NCBI GenBank assembly: GCA_000961655.1
Contig: LADR01000012.1
Location: forward strand, 180,841 to 244,840
DNA from: Desulfatitalea sp. BRH_c12
GTDB taxonomy: Bacteria > Desulfobacterota > Desulfobacteria > Desulfobacterales > Desulfosarcinaceae
DNA: 64,000 nucleotides
Direction of reading: 5' to 3'
Within the stretch, counting starts at the first letter, position 1, and every line of letters begins with the position of its first letter. The position numbers and the translations under genes were made by a program. Positions 44,066 through 53,303 of the stretch are shown here, piece after piece. Under the pieces are notes generated by a model. That model saw only the letters and a program-made list of their open reading frames with translations, was not told the DNA's origin and did not search any database.

Positions 44066-45346
44066 ATGCGAATCAATCCGATCTTAGTATCACTTCAGAT
44101 CTTTGTATCACTTACGCTATTCGCTGGAACCGCCATAGCCCAACCAGACCAATTGGCATCCTTGGTTGAAGAAGCGCTTGAAAAAAACCCGGAGCTAACC
44201 TCTGCCCAAGCCAGCTGGGATGTCTTGCGCGAAAGAGTTCTTCAAGCGGGAAACTTTGATGATCCGATGGTCATGTTCAGGGTTCAAAATGCTTTGGTGA
44301 ATGACCCCGTAGCTTTTGATCAGGATCCAATGACGGCCAAGGTCATAGGCATCAGCCAGCAATTGCCTTTTCCTGGCAAACGCGCCCTGGCCCGGCTGGT
44401 GGCCACCCATGGCGCCGAAGTCGGTCGATGGCAGTATGCGGAACGTCGCCTGGAACTTGCCCGCATGGTCAAGGAAACCTATTACCGGATCTACTATGTA
44501 AACCAAGCCACTGCCATTGTGGAACGAACGATTGTCGTATTGGATGACCTGGTCCGTTTCACCGAGTCACTGTATGGCGTCGGCAGCGCGCTGCAGCAAG
44601 ATGTGTTCAAGGCCCAGGTGGAGCGCTCTAAAATGGAGGACATGCGCATTGCCCTGCAGCAGCAACGCCGCAGTTTGACGGCTGCCTTGAACAGCCTGCT
44701 CTATCGGCCGGCCGAAATGACGCTGCCCGACATTCAAGACATAGAAATGGTGCCTTTGACAATCACTTTCGAGGAATTGACGGTTCTGACGGAAAAGCAA
44801 CGCCCCCTGCTCAAGAGTCTGGCAGCACAGGTGGAAAAGGGCAGGGCGGGACAAGCATTGGCGCAAAAAGAATACTATCCCGATTTTAACGTGGCATTAG
44901 AGTACATGCAGCGTGATCCGACCATGAATGAGGCCGGCGACGATATGTACACCCTCGGGTTCTCATTTAACCTGCCCGTCCAGCGGCGCCAACGACAAGC
45001 AAGGGTGGCTGAGGCCATAGCCGAAACGAGCATGGCCGCCGCGGAGCTCAATGCGCTGCGCAATGCCATTGGCCAAAATATCTCTGACGCGCTGGCCCGC
45101 CTGGAGCGCAGCCAACGCACGGCCGAACTATACCGGACCGTCATCATCCCCCAGGCCACTGGCGCATTGGATGCCGCCATGGCGGCTTACAGGGTAGGCA
45201 AAGCCGATTTTATGAACGTGCTCGACAGCCAGATGGCCCTGTTCGACTATGAACGCCAGTACCATGAAGCCGTGGCCGAACATCAGATGCAGCTGGCGCA
45301 ATTGGAAAGTGTGGTGGGCGAAACGCTGCCGCCAGCGAAACGCTGA
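44066..45346 (+). CDS. cusC: Outer-membrane efflux channel (CusC/TolC family) of the Cus-type system
   Basis: This is a 426-residue protein. The start at 44066 has AAAGGAT upstream and a signal peptide (LVSLQIFVSLTLFAGTAIAQ). The two OEP repeats are visible in long helices: SLVEEALEKNPELTSAQASW and KETYYRIYYVNQATAIVERT in the first half, KEYYPDFNVALEYMQRDPTM and AYRVGKADFMNVLDSQMALF in the second. It forms the trimeric exit duct of the tripartite metal pump with the next two products. No lipobox cysteine is obvious, unlike E. coli CusC. Confidence 0.88.
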   Translation: MRINPILVSLQIFVSLTLFAGTAIAQPDQLASLVEEALEKNPELTSAQASWDVLRERVLQAGNFDDPMVMFRVQNALVNDPVAFDQDPMTAKVIGISQQLPFPGKRALARLVATHGAEVGRWQYAERRLELARMVKETYYRIYYVNQATAIVERTIVVLDDLVRFTESLYGVGSALQQDVFKAQVERSKMEDMRIALQQQRRSLTAALNSLLYRPAEMTLPDIQDIEMVPLTITFEELTVLTEKQRPLLKSLAAQVEKGRAGQALAQKEYYPDFNVALEYMQRDPTMNEAGDDMYTLGFSFNLPVQRRQRQARVAEAIAETSMAAAELNALRNAIGQNISDALARLERSQRTAELYRTVIIPQATGALDAAMAAYRVGKADFMNVLDSQMALFDYERQYHEAVAEHQMQLAQLESVVGETLPPAKR

Positions 45347-45387
45347 TTCCTACAGCTGACTTAATGGACACACGCGGAGCGCAACCA

Positions 45388-46743
45388 ATGAAAAGCAAAT
45401 TCAAGATGAATTTTTGGAAAATCTTTTTAATAACGATCAGTTTGACCGCAGCCTTGGGTGCAGGATACTGGCTGGGCAAAGGAAGTAATGAACACAACGC
45501 ATCTGTTGCGGCCCCTGATACGCCAGCCGCCGGCCAGCGGGAAGTCAAGTTCTGGAAGTCGCCCATGGACCCCACCTATGTTCGCGACGCACCGGGCAAA
45601 GACGCAATGGGCCACGACCTGGTGCCGGTTTATCAAGGGGATGCCAGTCAAACGGGGGGCATTACAATCGATCCGGTCACGATTCAGAACATGGGGGTGC
45701 GAACTGCGCCGGTGAAGCGCCGCGATCTGATGCGTACCATCCGCGCCGTGGGCTTGGTGGCCTATGAAGATCAGAGCCGCTTTTCTATCAATAGCAAAAT
45801 CGAGGGATGGATCGAACATTTGTATGTCAATCAGGTCGGTCAATTCGTCAAGAAGGGCCAACCTCTCATGGCGATCTACAGCCCGGAGCTGGTCGCGGCC
45901 CAGCAGGAGTATCTGCTGGCCCTGGATGCCAGCGCCCGCCTGGAACAAAGCGCGCTGCCCGCAGCCGCGGACGGGGCGCGGCGCTTGCTCGAGGCGGCAC
46001 GCACCCGGCTGGCATACTGGGATATCAGCGAGGCCCAAATCCGCGAGTTGAAACGCACGCGTGAGGTGCGCAAGCACTTGACCCTTTACAGCCCGTACCA
46101 AGGCGTGGTGACCATGAAGCAGGCCAACCAGGGCATGCGCGTGATGGGCGGCGAGGAGTTGCTGCAGATCTCCGACATCAGCAAGGTTTGGGTCAACGCC
46201 GATATTTACGAGTACGAACTCGCCTGGGTGCACCCCGGCCAGTCGGCCAAGGTGGAAATCGCCTCCCTGCCGGGCAAAGTCCTGATGGGCAAGATCGCTT
46301 ACATTTATCCTTACCTGCAGGCGGAAACCCGCACGGTACAGGCACGTATCGAGTTGAGCAATCCGGGTTTCGCGCTCAAGCCCGATATGTACGCCAATGT
46401 GGTCATCGAAGGGCGGCCCGTGACGGATGCCCTGGCCATACCCGGCAATGCCGTGCTCAGGTCTGGTGAGGGTCAGACTGTTTTTGTGGCCCTGGGGGAA
46501 GGACGCTTTGAGCCGCGCGAAGTAAAAACAGGGCTCAGTGGCGAGCAAGGGTACGTGCAGGTGCTCTCCGGACTCAAAGAAGACGAAACGGTGGTCACCT
46601 CGGCCCAGTTCATGCTGGATTCGGAGAGTAAGATCAACGAAGCGGTCCAGAAGATGATGGCCGTTCAAGCTGGATCAGCCCCTGCCGAAGCCGATCATGA
46701 GGGGCACGCAACGCCGGCCGATAACGAAGATCTTTTCAAATAA
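45388..46743 (+). CDS. cusB: Periplasmic adaptor of Cus-type heavy-metal RND efflux
   Basis: This 451-residue membrane-fusion protein starts at 45388, with GGAGCG upstream. It has an N-terminal anchor helix (ISLTAALGAGYWLG), then a heavy-metal-binding segment WKSPMDPTYVRDAPGKDAMG typical of CusB-type adaptors, beta-barrel and lipoyl parts (GWIEHLYVNQVGQFVKKGQP, YSPYQGVVTMKQANQGMRV), a helical hairpin (about 170-215) and a His-rich tail (EADHEGHATP). It passes Cu(I)/Ag(I) to the RND pump. The gene follows cusC by 41 bp and precedes cusA by 45 bp, one operon. Confidence 0.92.
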   Translation: MKSKFKMNFWKIFLITISLTAALGAGYWLGKGSNEHNASVAAPDTPAAGQREVKFWKSPMDPTYVRDAPGKDAMGHDLVPVYQGDASQTGGITIDPVTIQNMGVRTAPVKRRDLMRTIRAVGLVAYEDQSRFSINSKIEGWIEHLYVNQVGQFVKKGQPLMAIYSPELVAAQQEYLLALDASARLEQSALPAAADGARRLLEAARTRLAYWDISEAQIRELKRTREVRKHLTLYSPYQGVVTMKQANQGMRVMGGEELLQISDISKVWVNADIYEYELAWVHPGQSAKVEIASLPGKVLMGKIAYIYPYLQAETRTVQARIELSNPGFALKPDMYANVVIEGRPVTDALAIPGNAVLRSGEGQTVFVALGEGRFEPREVKTGLSGEQGYVQVLSGLKEDETVVTSAQFMLDSESKINEAVQKMMAVQAGSAPAEADHEGHATPADNEDLFK

Positions 46744-46788
46744 TCTCACAGCCGCTCCCTACCGTTCCGGATGCAGGAAGGAAACATC

Positions 46789-49700
46789 ATGCTCGCCAGA
46801 ATCATCTCCGGCTCGATAAACAACAAGTTCCTGGTGGTCCTGGCCACTTTTTTCATCGTGGCGGGCGGACTCTACGCCCTATCCAATACGCCGGTGGATG
46901 CCATTCCCGATCTTTCCGACGTGCAGGTGATCATCTTCACCGAATATCCCGGCCAGGCGCCGCAGGTGGTCGAAGATCAGGTCACCTATCCCTTGACAAC
47001 CCAGATGCTGGCCGTCCCGGGGGCCAAGGTGGTGCGGGGCTACTCTTTTTTCGGCTACTCCTTTGTGTATCTTATCTTCGAAGACGGTACCGACATGTAC
47101 TGGGCGCGCTCGCGCGTGCTCGAATATCTCAATTATGTATCCGGCAGGCTTCCCCAGGGCGTCACGCCGGCACTGGGACCGGATGCAACCGGCGTCGGCT
47201 GGATCTTCGAGTACGCCCTGGTGAGCGACAACCACAATCTTCAAGAGCTGCGCTCTATCCAGGACTGGTTTCTACGCTACGAGCTGACCGCCGTGGAAGG
47301 GGTTGCCGAAGTGGCCAGCCTGGGCGGCTTTGTCAAGCAGTACCAAGTGGCCGTGGATCCCAACAAGCTGATCGCATACAACATCTCCTTGACCGAGCTG
47401 ATCATGGCCATTCAGGACAGCAACCTGGACGTGGGCGGCGGCGCCATTGAAATGGGCGAAACCGAATTCATGGTACGCAGTTACGGGTACATTCAACGCC
47501 TGGAGGATTTAATGCAGGCCGTGGTCATGACGACGCCTCAAGGCACCCCGATTCGCGTCGAAGACTTGGCCGCGGTGCGATTGGGCCCCGAGATGCGCCG
47601 CGGGGTGGCGGAACTCAACGGCCAGGGCGAAGTGGTGGGGGGCATTGTCGTCATGCGCTATGGCGAAAATGCCCTGGATACCATCGCGCGGGTAAAAGCC
47701 AAATTGGAGGGGCTCAAAGCCGGCTTGCCGGAAGGTGTGGAGATTGTTACGGTCTACGACCGATCCGGTTTGATCGAGCGATCGGTAGCCACTCTCAAAG
47801 AAAAGCTGCTTGAAGAAAGCATCGTGGTGGCATTGGTGACGGTGTTCTTTCTCTTCCATCTGCCCAGCGCATTCGTGGCCATCTTTACATTGCCGGTGGC
47901 CATTCTGATGGCCTTCATGGTCATGCACTACCAAGGCATCAATGCCAATATCATGAGCTTGGGCGGCATCGCCATCGCTATCGGCGCCATGATCGATGCG
48001 GCCATCATCATGATTGAAAACGCCCACAAGCATCTGGAGCGCGACCGTGGCCGCAAGCCCCACTGGCAGATTATCCAGGATGCTGCCGTGGAGGTGGGGC
48101 CGACGCTGTTTTACTCTCTGCTGGTCATCACGGTCTCCTTTGTGCCCGTGTTCACCCTGCAGGAGCAGTCCGGCCGCATGTTCAAGCCCCTGGCATTCAC
48201 CAAAACATACGCCATGGCAGCGGCCGCGATCCTGTCTGTGACGATTGTACCCGTGCTGATGGGATGGTTCATCCGCGGCAAAATCAGGCCCGAACATGCC
48301 AATCCCGTGAATCGTTTCCTGCTGTGGATTTATCACCCGGCAGTGGATTGGGTGCTCAAGTGGCGCCGCACGACCCTGCTATTGGCGCTGGTGGCGGTCC
48401 TTTCTATTGCTTGGCCTCTGTCCAAAATGGGATCGGAGTTCATGCCGCCGCTCTACGAGGGGGATTTGCTGTACATGCCCACAACGCTGCCCGGTCTGTC
48501 CGTGACCAAGGCCAAGGAGCTGCTGCAGCAGACCAACCGCATCATTCGGCAGTTTCCCGAAGTACATCATGTTTTCGGCAAAATCGGCCGCGCCGAAAGT
48601 GCAACCGATCCAGCCCCGATGATGATGGTGGAGACCACCATCATGCTCAAACCGGAGGACCAGTGGCGCAAGGTCCCGCACCACCGCTTCTACTCAGCTT
48701 GGCCGGACTGGAGCGCGTTCTTAAAAAAACCGCTGCGGATGATCGCGCCCGAAGAAAAGACCATCGGCGTTTCGCAGCTCATCGATGAACTCGATCGTTC
48801 GATCCAGTTCCCCGGCCTGACCAACGCCTGGACCATGCCCATTAAAACACGCATCGACATGCTCTCCACCGGCATCAAAACACCGGTGGGCATCAAAGTG
48901 ATGGGACCGGATTTAGCGACCTTGGGCAAAATCGGCGCCGACATCGAGGCCATTATGCGCAGCGTGCCGGGCACCCTGTCCGCTATCGCCGAACGCACCG
49001 TGGGCGGTTATTACATCGACATCCGCATCGACCGCAAAGCGGCTGCGCGTTACGGCATTCGCGTAAAAACGATCCAGGAGATCGTTCAAAGCGCCATTGG
49101 CGGGATGAACGTCAGTGAAACCGTTGAAGGACTGGAGCGCTATCCGATCAACGTGCGTTACGACCGCGATTTCCGAAGTGATCTGGAATCTCTCGAGCGG
49201 GTGCTGGTCCCGGCCTCAGGCGGACGCCATATCCCCTTGGCGCAATTGGCCAGCATGCGCATCGTCAACGATCCCGACAGCATCAAAAGCGAAAATGCCC
49301 GCCGCACCGCCTGGGTTTATGTGGATATCAAAGGCGTGGACATGGGCACCTACATCAAAAACGCCCAGGCGGCCGTTGCCAGCCATATTAAGATACCGGA
49401 AGGGTATAACATCGTCTGGAGCGGCCAGTTCGAATACATGCAAAAGGCCAGGCAGCGTCTGATTGTGATTATTCCGCTGACCGTGCTGATCATCTTCGTG
49501 ATTATCTACATGAACACGAAGAGTGTGATCAAAACCGGTATCGTCTTTCTGGCAGTCCCTTTTTCCCTGGTGGGCGCCTTTTGGTTCCTCTATCTTTTAG
49601 ACTACAATATGTCCATTGCCGTGTGGGTGGGCGTGATCGCCCTGGCCGGTCTGGACGCCGAGACCGGCGTGGTGATGCTGCTCTACCTCGATCTGGCGCA

Positions 49701-50019
49701 CGGGCTTTGGGACAAGGCCGGCCGATTGAAGACGCGCGGCGATTTGAGGCAAGCTATCCACCATGGCGCGGTCAAACGCATCCGGCCCAAAATCATGACG
49801 ATCTCGGTGATCATCGGCGGCCTTTTGCCAATCATGTGGAGTCACGGCGCAGGGGCCGACGTCATGAAACGCATTGCTGCACCCATGGTCGGGGGCGTGG
49901 TTACCTCGGGCCTGATGGAACTGCTCGTTTACCCAGTTATTTTCTACCTGTGGCGCGGTCGGCGATTGGACCCCACTTTGACCGTCACGGCTGAGGGGGA
50001 CATCGAGGAACATTCATGA
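46789..50019 (+). CDS. cusA: Heavy-metal RND efflux pump (CusA-type, Cu(I)/Ag(I))
   Basis: This 1076-residue inner-membrane transporter of the HME-RND class has 12 helices and two large periplasmic loops. AAGGAA precedes the ATG. It begins MLARIISGSINNKFLVVLAT and has the family markers TPVDAIPDLSDVQVIIFTEY and SLGGIAIAIGAMIDAAIIMI with the proton-relay aspartate. The methionines corresponding to the Cu/Ag triad of E. coli CusA appear to be present: GDLLYMPTTLPG, PAPMMMVETT and RIDMLSTGIKTPVGIKVMG, which supports monovalent copper/silver as substrate. It works with the CusB- and CusC-type partners encoded just upstream. Confidence 0.95.
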   Translation: MLARIISGSINNKFLVVLATFFIVAGGLYALSNTPVDAIPDLSDVQVIIFTEYPGQAPQVVEDQVTYPLTTQMLAVPGAKVVRGYSFFGYSFVYLIFEDGTDMYWARSRVLEYLNYVSGRLPQGVTPALGPDATGVGWIFEYALVSDNHNLQELRSIQDWFLRYELTAVEGVAEVASLGGFVKQYQVAVDPNKLIAYNISLTELIMAIQDSNLDVGGGAIEMGETEFMVRSYGYIQRLEDLMQAVVMTTPQGTPIRVEDLAAVRLGPEMRRGVAELNGQGEVVGGIVVMRYGENALDTIARVKAKLEGLKAGLPEGVEIVTVYDRSGLIERSVATLKEKLLEESIVVALVTVFFLFHLPSAFVAIFTLPVAILMAFMVMHYQGINANIMSLGGIAIAIGAMIDAAIIMIENAHKHLERDRGRKPHWQIIQDAAVEVGPTLFYSLLVITVSFVPVFTLQEQSGRMFKPLAFTKTYAMAAAAILSVTIVPVLMGWFIRGKIRPEHANPVNRFLLWIYHPAVDWVLKWRRTTLLLALVAVLSIAWPLSKMGSEFMPPLYEGDLLYMPTTLPGLSVTKAKELLQQTNRIIRQFPEVHHVFGKIGRAESATDPAPMMMVETTIMLKPEDQWRKVPHHRFYSAWPDWSAFLKKPLRMIAPEEKTIGVSQLIDELDRSIQFPGLTNAWTMPIKTRIDMLSTGIKTPVGIKVMGPDLATLGKIGADIEAIMRSVPGTLSAIAERTVGGYYIDIRIDRKAAARYGIRVKTIQEIVQSAIGGMNVSETVEGLERYPINVRYDRDFRSDLESLERVLVPASGGRHIPLAQLASMRIVNDPDSIKSENARRTAWVYVDIKGVDMGTYIKNAQAAVASHIKIPEGYNIVWSGQFEYMQKARQRLIVIIPLTVLIIFVIIYMNTKSVIKTGIVFLAVPFSLVGAFWFLYLLDYNMSIAVWVGVIALAGLDAETGVVMLLYLDLAHGLWDKAGRLKTRGDLRQAIHHGAVKRIRPKIMTISVIIGGLLPIMWSHGAGADVMKRIAAPMVGGVVTSGLMELLVYPVIFYLWRGRRLDPTLTVTAEGDIEEHS

Positions 50020-50054
50020 GACATAGTCATCGAAACAACCAAAGGAGCAACCCA

Positions 50055-50543
50055 ATGAAAAATATCCTGTTTCTTGCCATATTCCTGGCGTTAGCGGCTA
50101 CATCGCCGGCCATGGCCCAAAGTGGTGCAGACCACAGCAACCATGGTTCGTCTCCCAGTCAGGCACCATCATCCGAAAACGGCCACGACCATAGCACCAT
50201 GGAAGATATGATTGTGCTCGGCACTGTTACCGCCGATGCTATTCAGGCGATGGCGCACTTGCAGGCCCTGCCTGAAGACGCACAACGGCAACCCCCGGCC
50301 ACCCACATTTTCATGGTGGCCTTTGAAAAAAAACAAGGCAAGACGATCGACCAAGGCCGGGCGGCCGTCAAAGTCACCAGCCCGGATGGTCAGACCAGCA
50401 AAGGTTTTGACATGCCCTTCAAAGGGGGCTTTTTCAGTACTGAATTGGTCCTCAAAGATCCGGGCGATTATACTTTCCTTGTCGGTGCAAAAGTGCTGGA
50501 CGGAAAGGCAAGGCAGTTCATCTTCACACATGATTTGAAGTGA
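50055..50543 (+). CDS. Periplasmic His-rich accessory protein of the copper efflux operon
   Basis: This is a 162-residue protein. AAAGGAG lies before the ATG at 50055 and a signal peptide follows (NILFLAIFLALAATSPAMAQ). A His/Ser-rich segment (ADHSNHGSSPSQAPSSENGH) is a likely metal-binding tail. The rest looks like an immunoglobulin-type beta domain: THIFMVAFEKKQGKTIDQGR, MPFKGGFFSTELVLKDPGDY. It is not a CusF homologue by sequence but occupies the same operon position, so a metallochaperone or sensor role is likely. The function is inferred from context only. Confidence 0.75.
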   Translation: MKNILFLAIFLALAATSPAMAQSGADHSNHGSSPSQAPSSENGHDHSTMEDMIVLGTVTADAIQAMAHLQALPEDAQRQPPATHIFMVAFEKKQGKTIDQGRAAVKVTSPDGQTSKGFDMPFKGGFFSTELVLKDPGDYTFLVGAKVLDGKARQFIFTHDLK

Positions 50544-50612
50544 GCCGTCACATAGTTTCAGCCGTAATTGCGAAAAATTAACACATGAAACCATCCGTCG
50601 CCAAATCTTATT

Positions 50613-50627
50613 GCGCATAAAATGCGC
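50613..50627. promoter_or_regulatory. Inverted repeat GCGCA-N5-TGCGC, candidate enhancer site
   Basis: GCGCA-TAAAA-TGCGC lies 64 bp upstream of a strong sigma-54 promoter. The same 5-5-5 arrangement (GCGCA-TTTTT-TGCGC) recurs at 55194-55208 before another sigma-54 promoter. The NtrC-type regulator encoded between them (51936-53303) is the natural candidate to bind both. Confidence 0.7.
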
Positions 50628-50690
50628 GGCATTCGCTTCTGGACATGGCGTCCACATACATTAAGCCATTAAACCAGACACTTAAAAATC

Positions 50691-50706
50691 GGGCACGCGG
50701 CTTGCT
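50691..50706 (+). promoter_or_regulatory. Sigma-54 promoter for the small exported protein gene
   Basis: GGGCACGCGGCTTGCT matches the sigma-54 consensus TGGCACG-N4-TTGC except for the first base, with the exact 10-bp spacing between GG and GC. It lies 109 bp before the ATG at 50815, and the transcription start is expected near 50717. Confidence 0.75.
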
Positions 50707-50814
50707 TTACCTGTAAGTAAGTCGCGCGTAGATGATGTTTTACAATTGCCACACTGAAGTTGCTTCTTGAATGCTCTTTCGAAGGCAAGCTTAGGTGAAT
50801 GAAAGGAAAAAAGT

Positions 50815-51135
50815 ATGAAAATGCTAAAAATAATTACCATGATGATGGTATCTATGTTTCTGGTTATGAGCGTGAATGGTCTTTACGCGGATACAAGCGA
50901 TCAACATCATGGCAAAAGACTTGGAACGACCGAAGGCGCTTACGACAAACCCAAGGTGTCGGAAGAAATGCATTCCACTATGGATCGGAAAACCACAGCG
51001 GATGAAAGGAAGCAGTGCTTAACACAAGCCACTGTGATTGAAATGGCTGATGGGTATGGCGTCACCTTCACGGACAAGGGCGCAAAATTTGAAAATGCTG
51101 TCAGTCTTCCGCAGCGTTTGCAGCGTGCTTGTTAG
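50815..51135 (+). CDS. Small exported protein of unknown function, sigma-54 controlled
   Basis: This 106-residue protein begins MKMLKIITMMMVSMFLVMSV, a clear signal peptide ending near GLYA-DTSDQHHG. The mature part is hydrophilic with His and Met residues (DQHHGKRLGTTEG, EEMHSTMDRKTTADERKQC) and two cysteines. AAAGGAA lies upstream. The sigma-54 promoter and enhancer-like repeat upstream suggest induction by the adjacent ZraSR-type kinase/regulator pair. This resembles the arrangement of ZraP with ZraSR, although the sequence is not evidently ZraP. I do not recognise the family. Confidence 0.65.
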   Translation: MKMLKIITMMMVSMFLVMSVNGLYADTSDQHHGKRLGTTEGAYDKPKVSEEMHSTMDRKTTADERKQCLTQATVIEMADGYGVTFTDKGAKFENAVSLPQRLQRAC

Positions 51136-51407
51136 ATTCTAACAGCTGGAAGCCCCGGGGGGGGAAACCCTCCGGGCACTCGTACGCTATTTCATCGGCA
51201 ACAGTACATTGATTGCAACTCATCTAACAGACTGATTGTATTTTGTAGGCATCGACGTTCTGGATACAAGCTGACTTTCTCCAGGAGGTATTCCCCGCAT
51301 CAACGCCCTCAATGGCAGAAGCTGGAAGTGCAGGTGATCGACTTACTCTCAGATGCAGATCTTGCCTATGCCTGCTCCGCACTGTGTTTAACAAAGGAGG
51401 AAATATT
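51136..51407. other. Intergenic stretch between the two small exported-protein genes
   Basis: This 272-bp gap contains a G-run hairpin near 51155-51176 (CCGGGGGGGG-AAA-CCCTCCGG) without a T-tract. I saw no sigma-54 site or GCGCA-N5-TGCGC repeat before the lipoprotein gene. Confidence 0.4.
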
Positions 51408-51764
51408 ATGCCAAAAAGAGCGATCATACATGTGTTCCTGGCCATCTTTTTCATCGTCGCGGTGGGGTGCGCGGCAATGGGGACCCCAGGCCATAAATAC
51501 TTTATGAAGGGCCAGGTTCTGGAAGTATCCGGGGGAGAAGCCTATGTGTGCATTGGCAGCGCGAGCGGAGCCAAGGCAGGACAGGAATTGCCCGTTTACA
51601 GATATGTCCAAACAAAAACACTGGGTGAAAAACAAAGATCAAGCTACCGCCGGGAACCGGTGGGGTCGATTAAAATAACGCAAGTGGTTGACGAGCATTT
51701 TGCAAATGCATCTGTTCTGAAGGGTGATATTAGAGCCAATGACATGGCGGAATTGATGAAATAA
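51408..51764 (+). CDS. Small lipoprotein of unknown function
   Basis: This is a 118-residue protein. AAGGAGG lies 9 bases before the ATG. The N-terminus (AIIHVFLAIFFIVAVGC) is a lipoprotein signal with the lipobox cysteine in VAVGC. The mature part reads FMKGQVLEVSGGEAYVCIGS and later EPVGSIKITQVVDEHFANAS, VLKGDIRANDMAELMK. This pattern of a glycine-spaced beta domain with a K-G-D-I end resembles the short SH3-like or FlgT-C-like domains of envelope lipoproteins. It is in line with the sigma-54-driven gene upstream, so it may be cotranscribed. Confidence 0.7.
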   Translation: MPKRAIIHVFLAIFFIVAVGCAAMGTPGHKYFMKGQVLEVSGGEAYVCIGSASGAKAGQELPVYRYVQTKTLGEKQRSSYRREPVGSIKITQVVDEHFANASVLKGDIRANDMAELMK

Positions 51765-51935
51765 TTTACAACAAAGACGAGCCGGAATTCCAACCCCTCA
51801 CTATTCTCCTATAGTCCCCCTACTGCCCAACATTCGCCGCCCGGATGGAGAGCCATATAGCGGAACAACGATGGGTTTTAGGCATAGATTGGAATGAAAT
51901 GAACTGCTATGCAGATGGCGTGTCTTTCCTGCGTC

Positions 51936-53303
51936 TCACCTTATGCCGTACTCTTTCAGTTTGAGTTGAAGAGACCGGCGGCTAATCTCAAGGATTTGGG
52001 CTGCCCTGGTGCGATTACCGCCGGTCAGATCAAGGGTTTTCAGGATCATCTGCTTTTCAGACTCTTTCAAGGTTTGAGCCGGTTTTATCTGAACGCCTCG
52101 GAACTGTTCGTCATTGCCTTGCAGCGATCGAAGCGCTTCTGGAAGTTCTGAGGCAGTTACAATGTCCCCGCGGGTCAGGATGACCGCGCGTTCAATGATA
52201 TTTTCCAATTCGCGCACATTGCCGGGCCATTCATAGCGCATCAACAGATCAAGAGCAAGCGGGGTAAAGCCTTTGATCAAGCGATGATTCTTTTCCGCGT
52301 AGTGACGTAAAAAATGATCCGCCAACAAGGGGATATCCTCTCGTCGCTGGCGCAACGGCGGCACAGTGAGCTGCACCACATTTAATCGGTAATACAAATC
52401 TTCGCGAAAAGCACCGGCGGCAATTTCCGCCGGCAGATCCTTGTTTGTGGCAGCAATTAAGCGAACATCGACCTTGATGGTGCGATCGGCGCCCACCGGT
52501 TGAAACTCTTTTTCCTGCAGGACTCTTAAAATCTTGGCTTGCGTGGCTGGGCTCATTTCGCCGATTTCATCCAGAAAAAGCGATCCACGATCGGCCAACA
52601 GAAATCGTCCCTGTTTGCGGGCCAGGGCTCCTGTGAATGCCCCTTTTTCATGCCCGAACAACTCGCTTTCCAGTAACGTTTCCGGCAGAGCGGCACAATT
52701 GACCTTAATAAAAGCTTGTTCGTGGCGCGGACTGTTCTGGTGGATGGCATTGGCCACCAGTTCTTTACCGGTGCCGCTTTCGCCATCAATAAGAACTGTG
52801 GCATCTGTAGGGGCCACTAGAGCCAATGTTTCGAACATTGCTGACATGGCAGGGCCGCGCCCGATGATTTTGAAGAATTTGAAACGATCGCCCAATCGTT
52901 CTTTTAAAAATTGATTTTCTTGTTCGAGTCGGTGATGGTGCAGCACCTTGTCGATAAGGATTTTGAGCTCATCGATATCAACCGGTTTGGTCAGGTAATC
53001 CGAGGCGCCGGCTTTAAGTGCGCCTACCGCCGTTCCCACGGAAGCATATGCGGTCATCATGATGATGGGAATTCCGGGGCTGATCTCTCGGATTCGTTGC
53101 TGTGCCTGCAGGCCGTCCATGCGCGGCATGCGCAGATCCATGAGGATCAGGTCATAAAAGTCAGCTTTGACAACAGCGACAGCCGCTTGGCCATCGCCGA
53201 CCTGAGTGATGCGATACCCTTCGGCTGATAAGACCGTATTGAGCATCCGACGGTGGGCCGCATCATCGTCTACGATTAGAATTTTGGGATTATTTGACCT
53301 CAT
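51936..53303 (-). CDS. NtrC-family sigma-54-dependent response regulator (ZraR/HydG type)
   Basis: This is a 455-residue activator. The start at 53303 (MRSNNPKILIVDDD) overlaps the kinase 3' end by 14 bp. The receiver has the phosphoacceptor in LILMDLRMPRMDG and TAYASVGTAVGALKAGASDY. The AAA+ domain is canonical: GESGTGKE, ELFGHEKGAFTGA (intact sigma-54 loop), GSLFLDEIGEMSPATQ, and GNVRELENIIERAV. The Fis-type DNA-binding end is TRAAQILEISRRSLQLKLKE. Two sigma-54 promoters with the same upstream repeat flank its operon at 50691 and 55282, giving it likely targets on both sides. Confidence 0.94.
   Translation of the reverse strand: MRSNNPKILIVDDDAAHRRMLNTVLSAEGYRITQVGDGQAAVAVVKADFYDLILMDLRMPRMDGLQAQQRIREISPGIPIIMMTAYASVGTAVGALKAGASDYLTKPVDIDELKILIDKVLHHHRLEQENQFLKERLGDRFKFFKIIGRGPAMSAMFETLALVAPTDATVLIDGESGTGKELVANAIHQNSPRHEQAFIKVNCAALPETLLESELFGHEKGAFTGALARKQGRFLLADRGSLFLDEIGEMSPATQAKILRVLQEKEFQPVGADRTIKVDVRLIAATNKDLPAEIAAGAFREDLYYRLNVVQLTVPPLRQRREDIPLLADHFLRHYAEKNHRLIKGFTPLALDLLMRYEWPGNVRELENIIERAVILTRGDIVTASELPEALRSLQGNDEQFRGVQIKPAQTLKESEKQMILKTLDLTGGNRTRAAQILEISRRSLQLKLKEYGIR

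Noticed and set aside
51155..51176. G-run hairpin after the small exported-protein gene as a terminator
   Set aside because: The stem is imperfect and no T-tract follows, so a rho-independent terminator is not supported.
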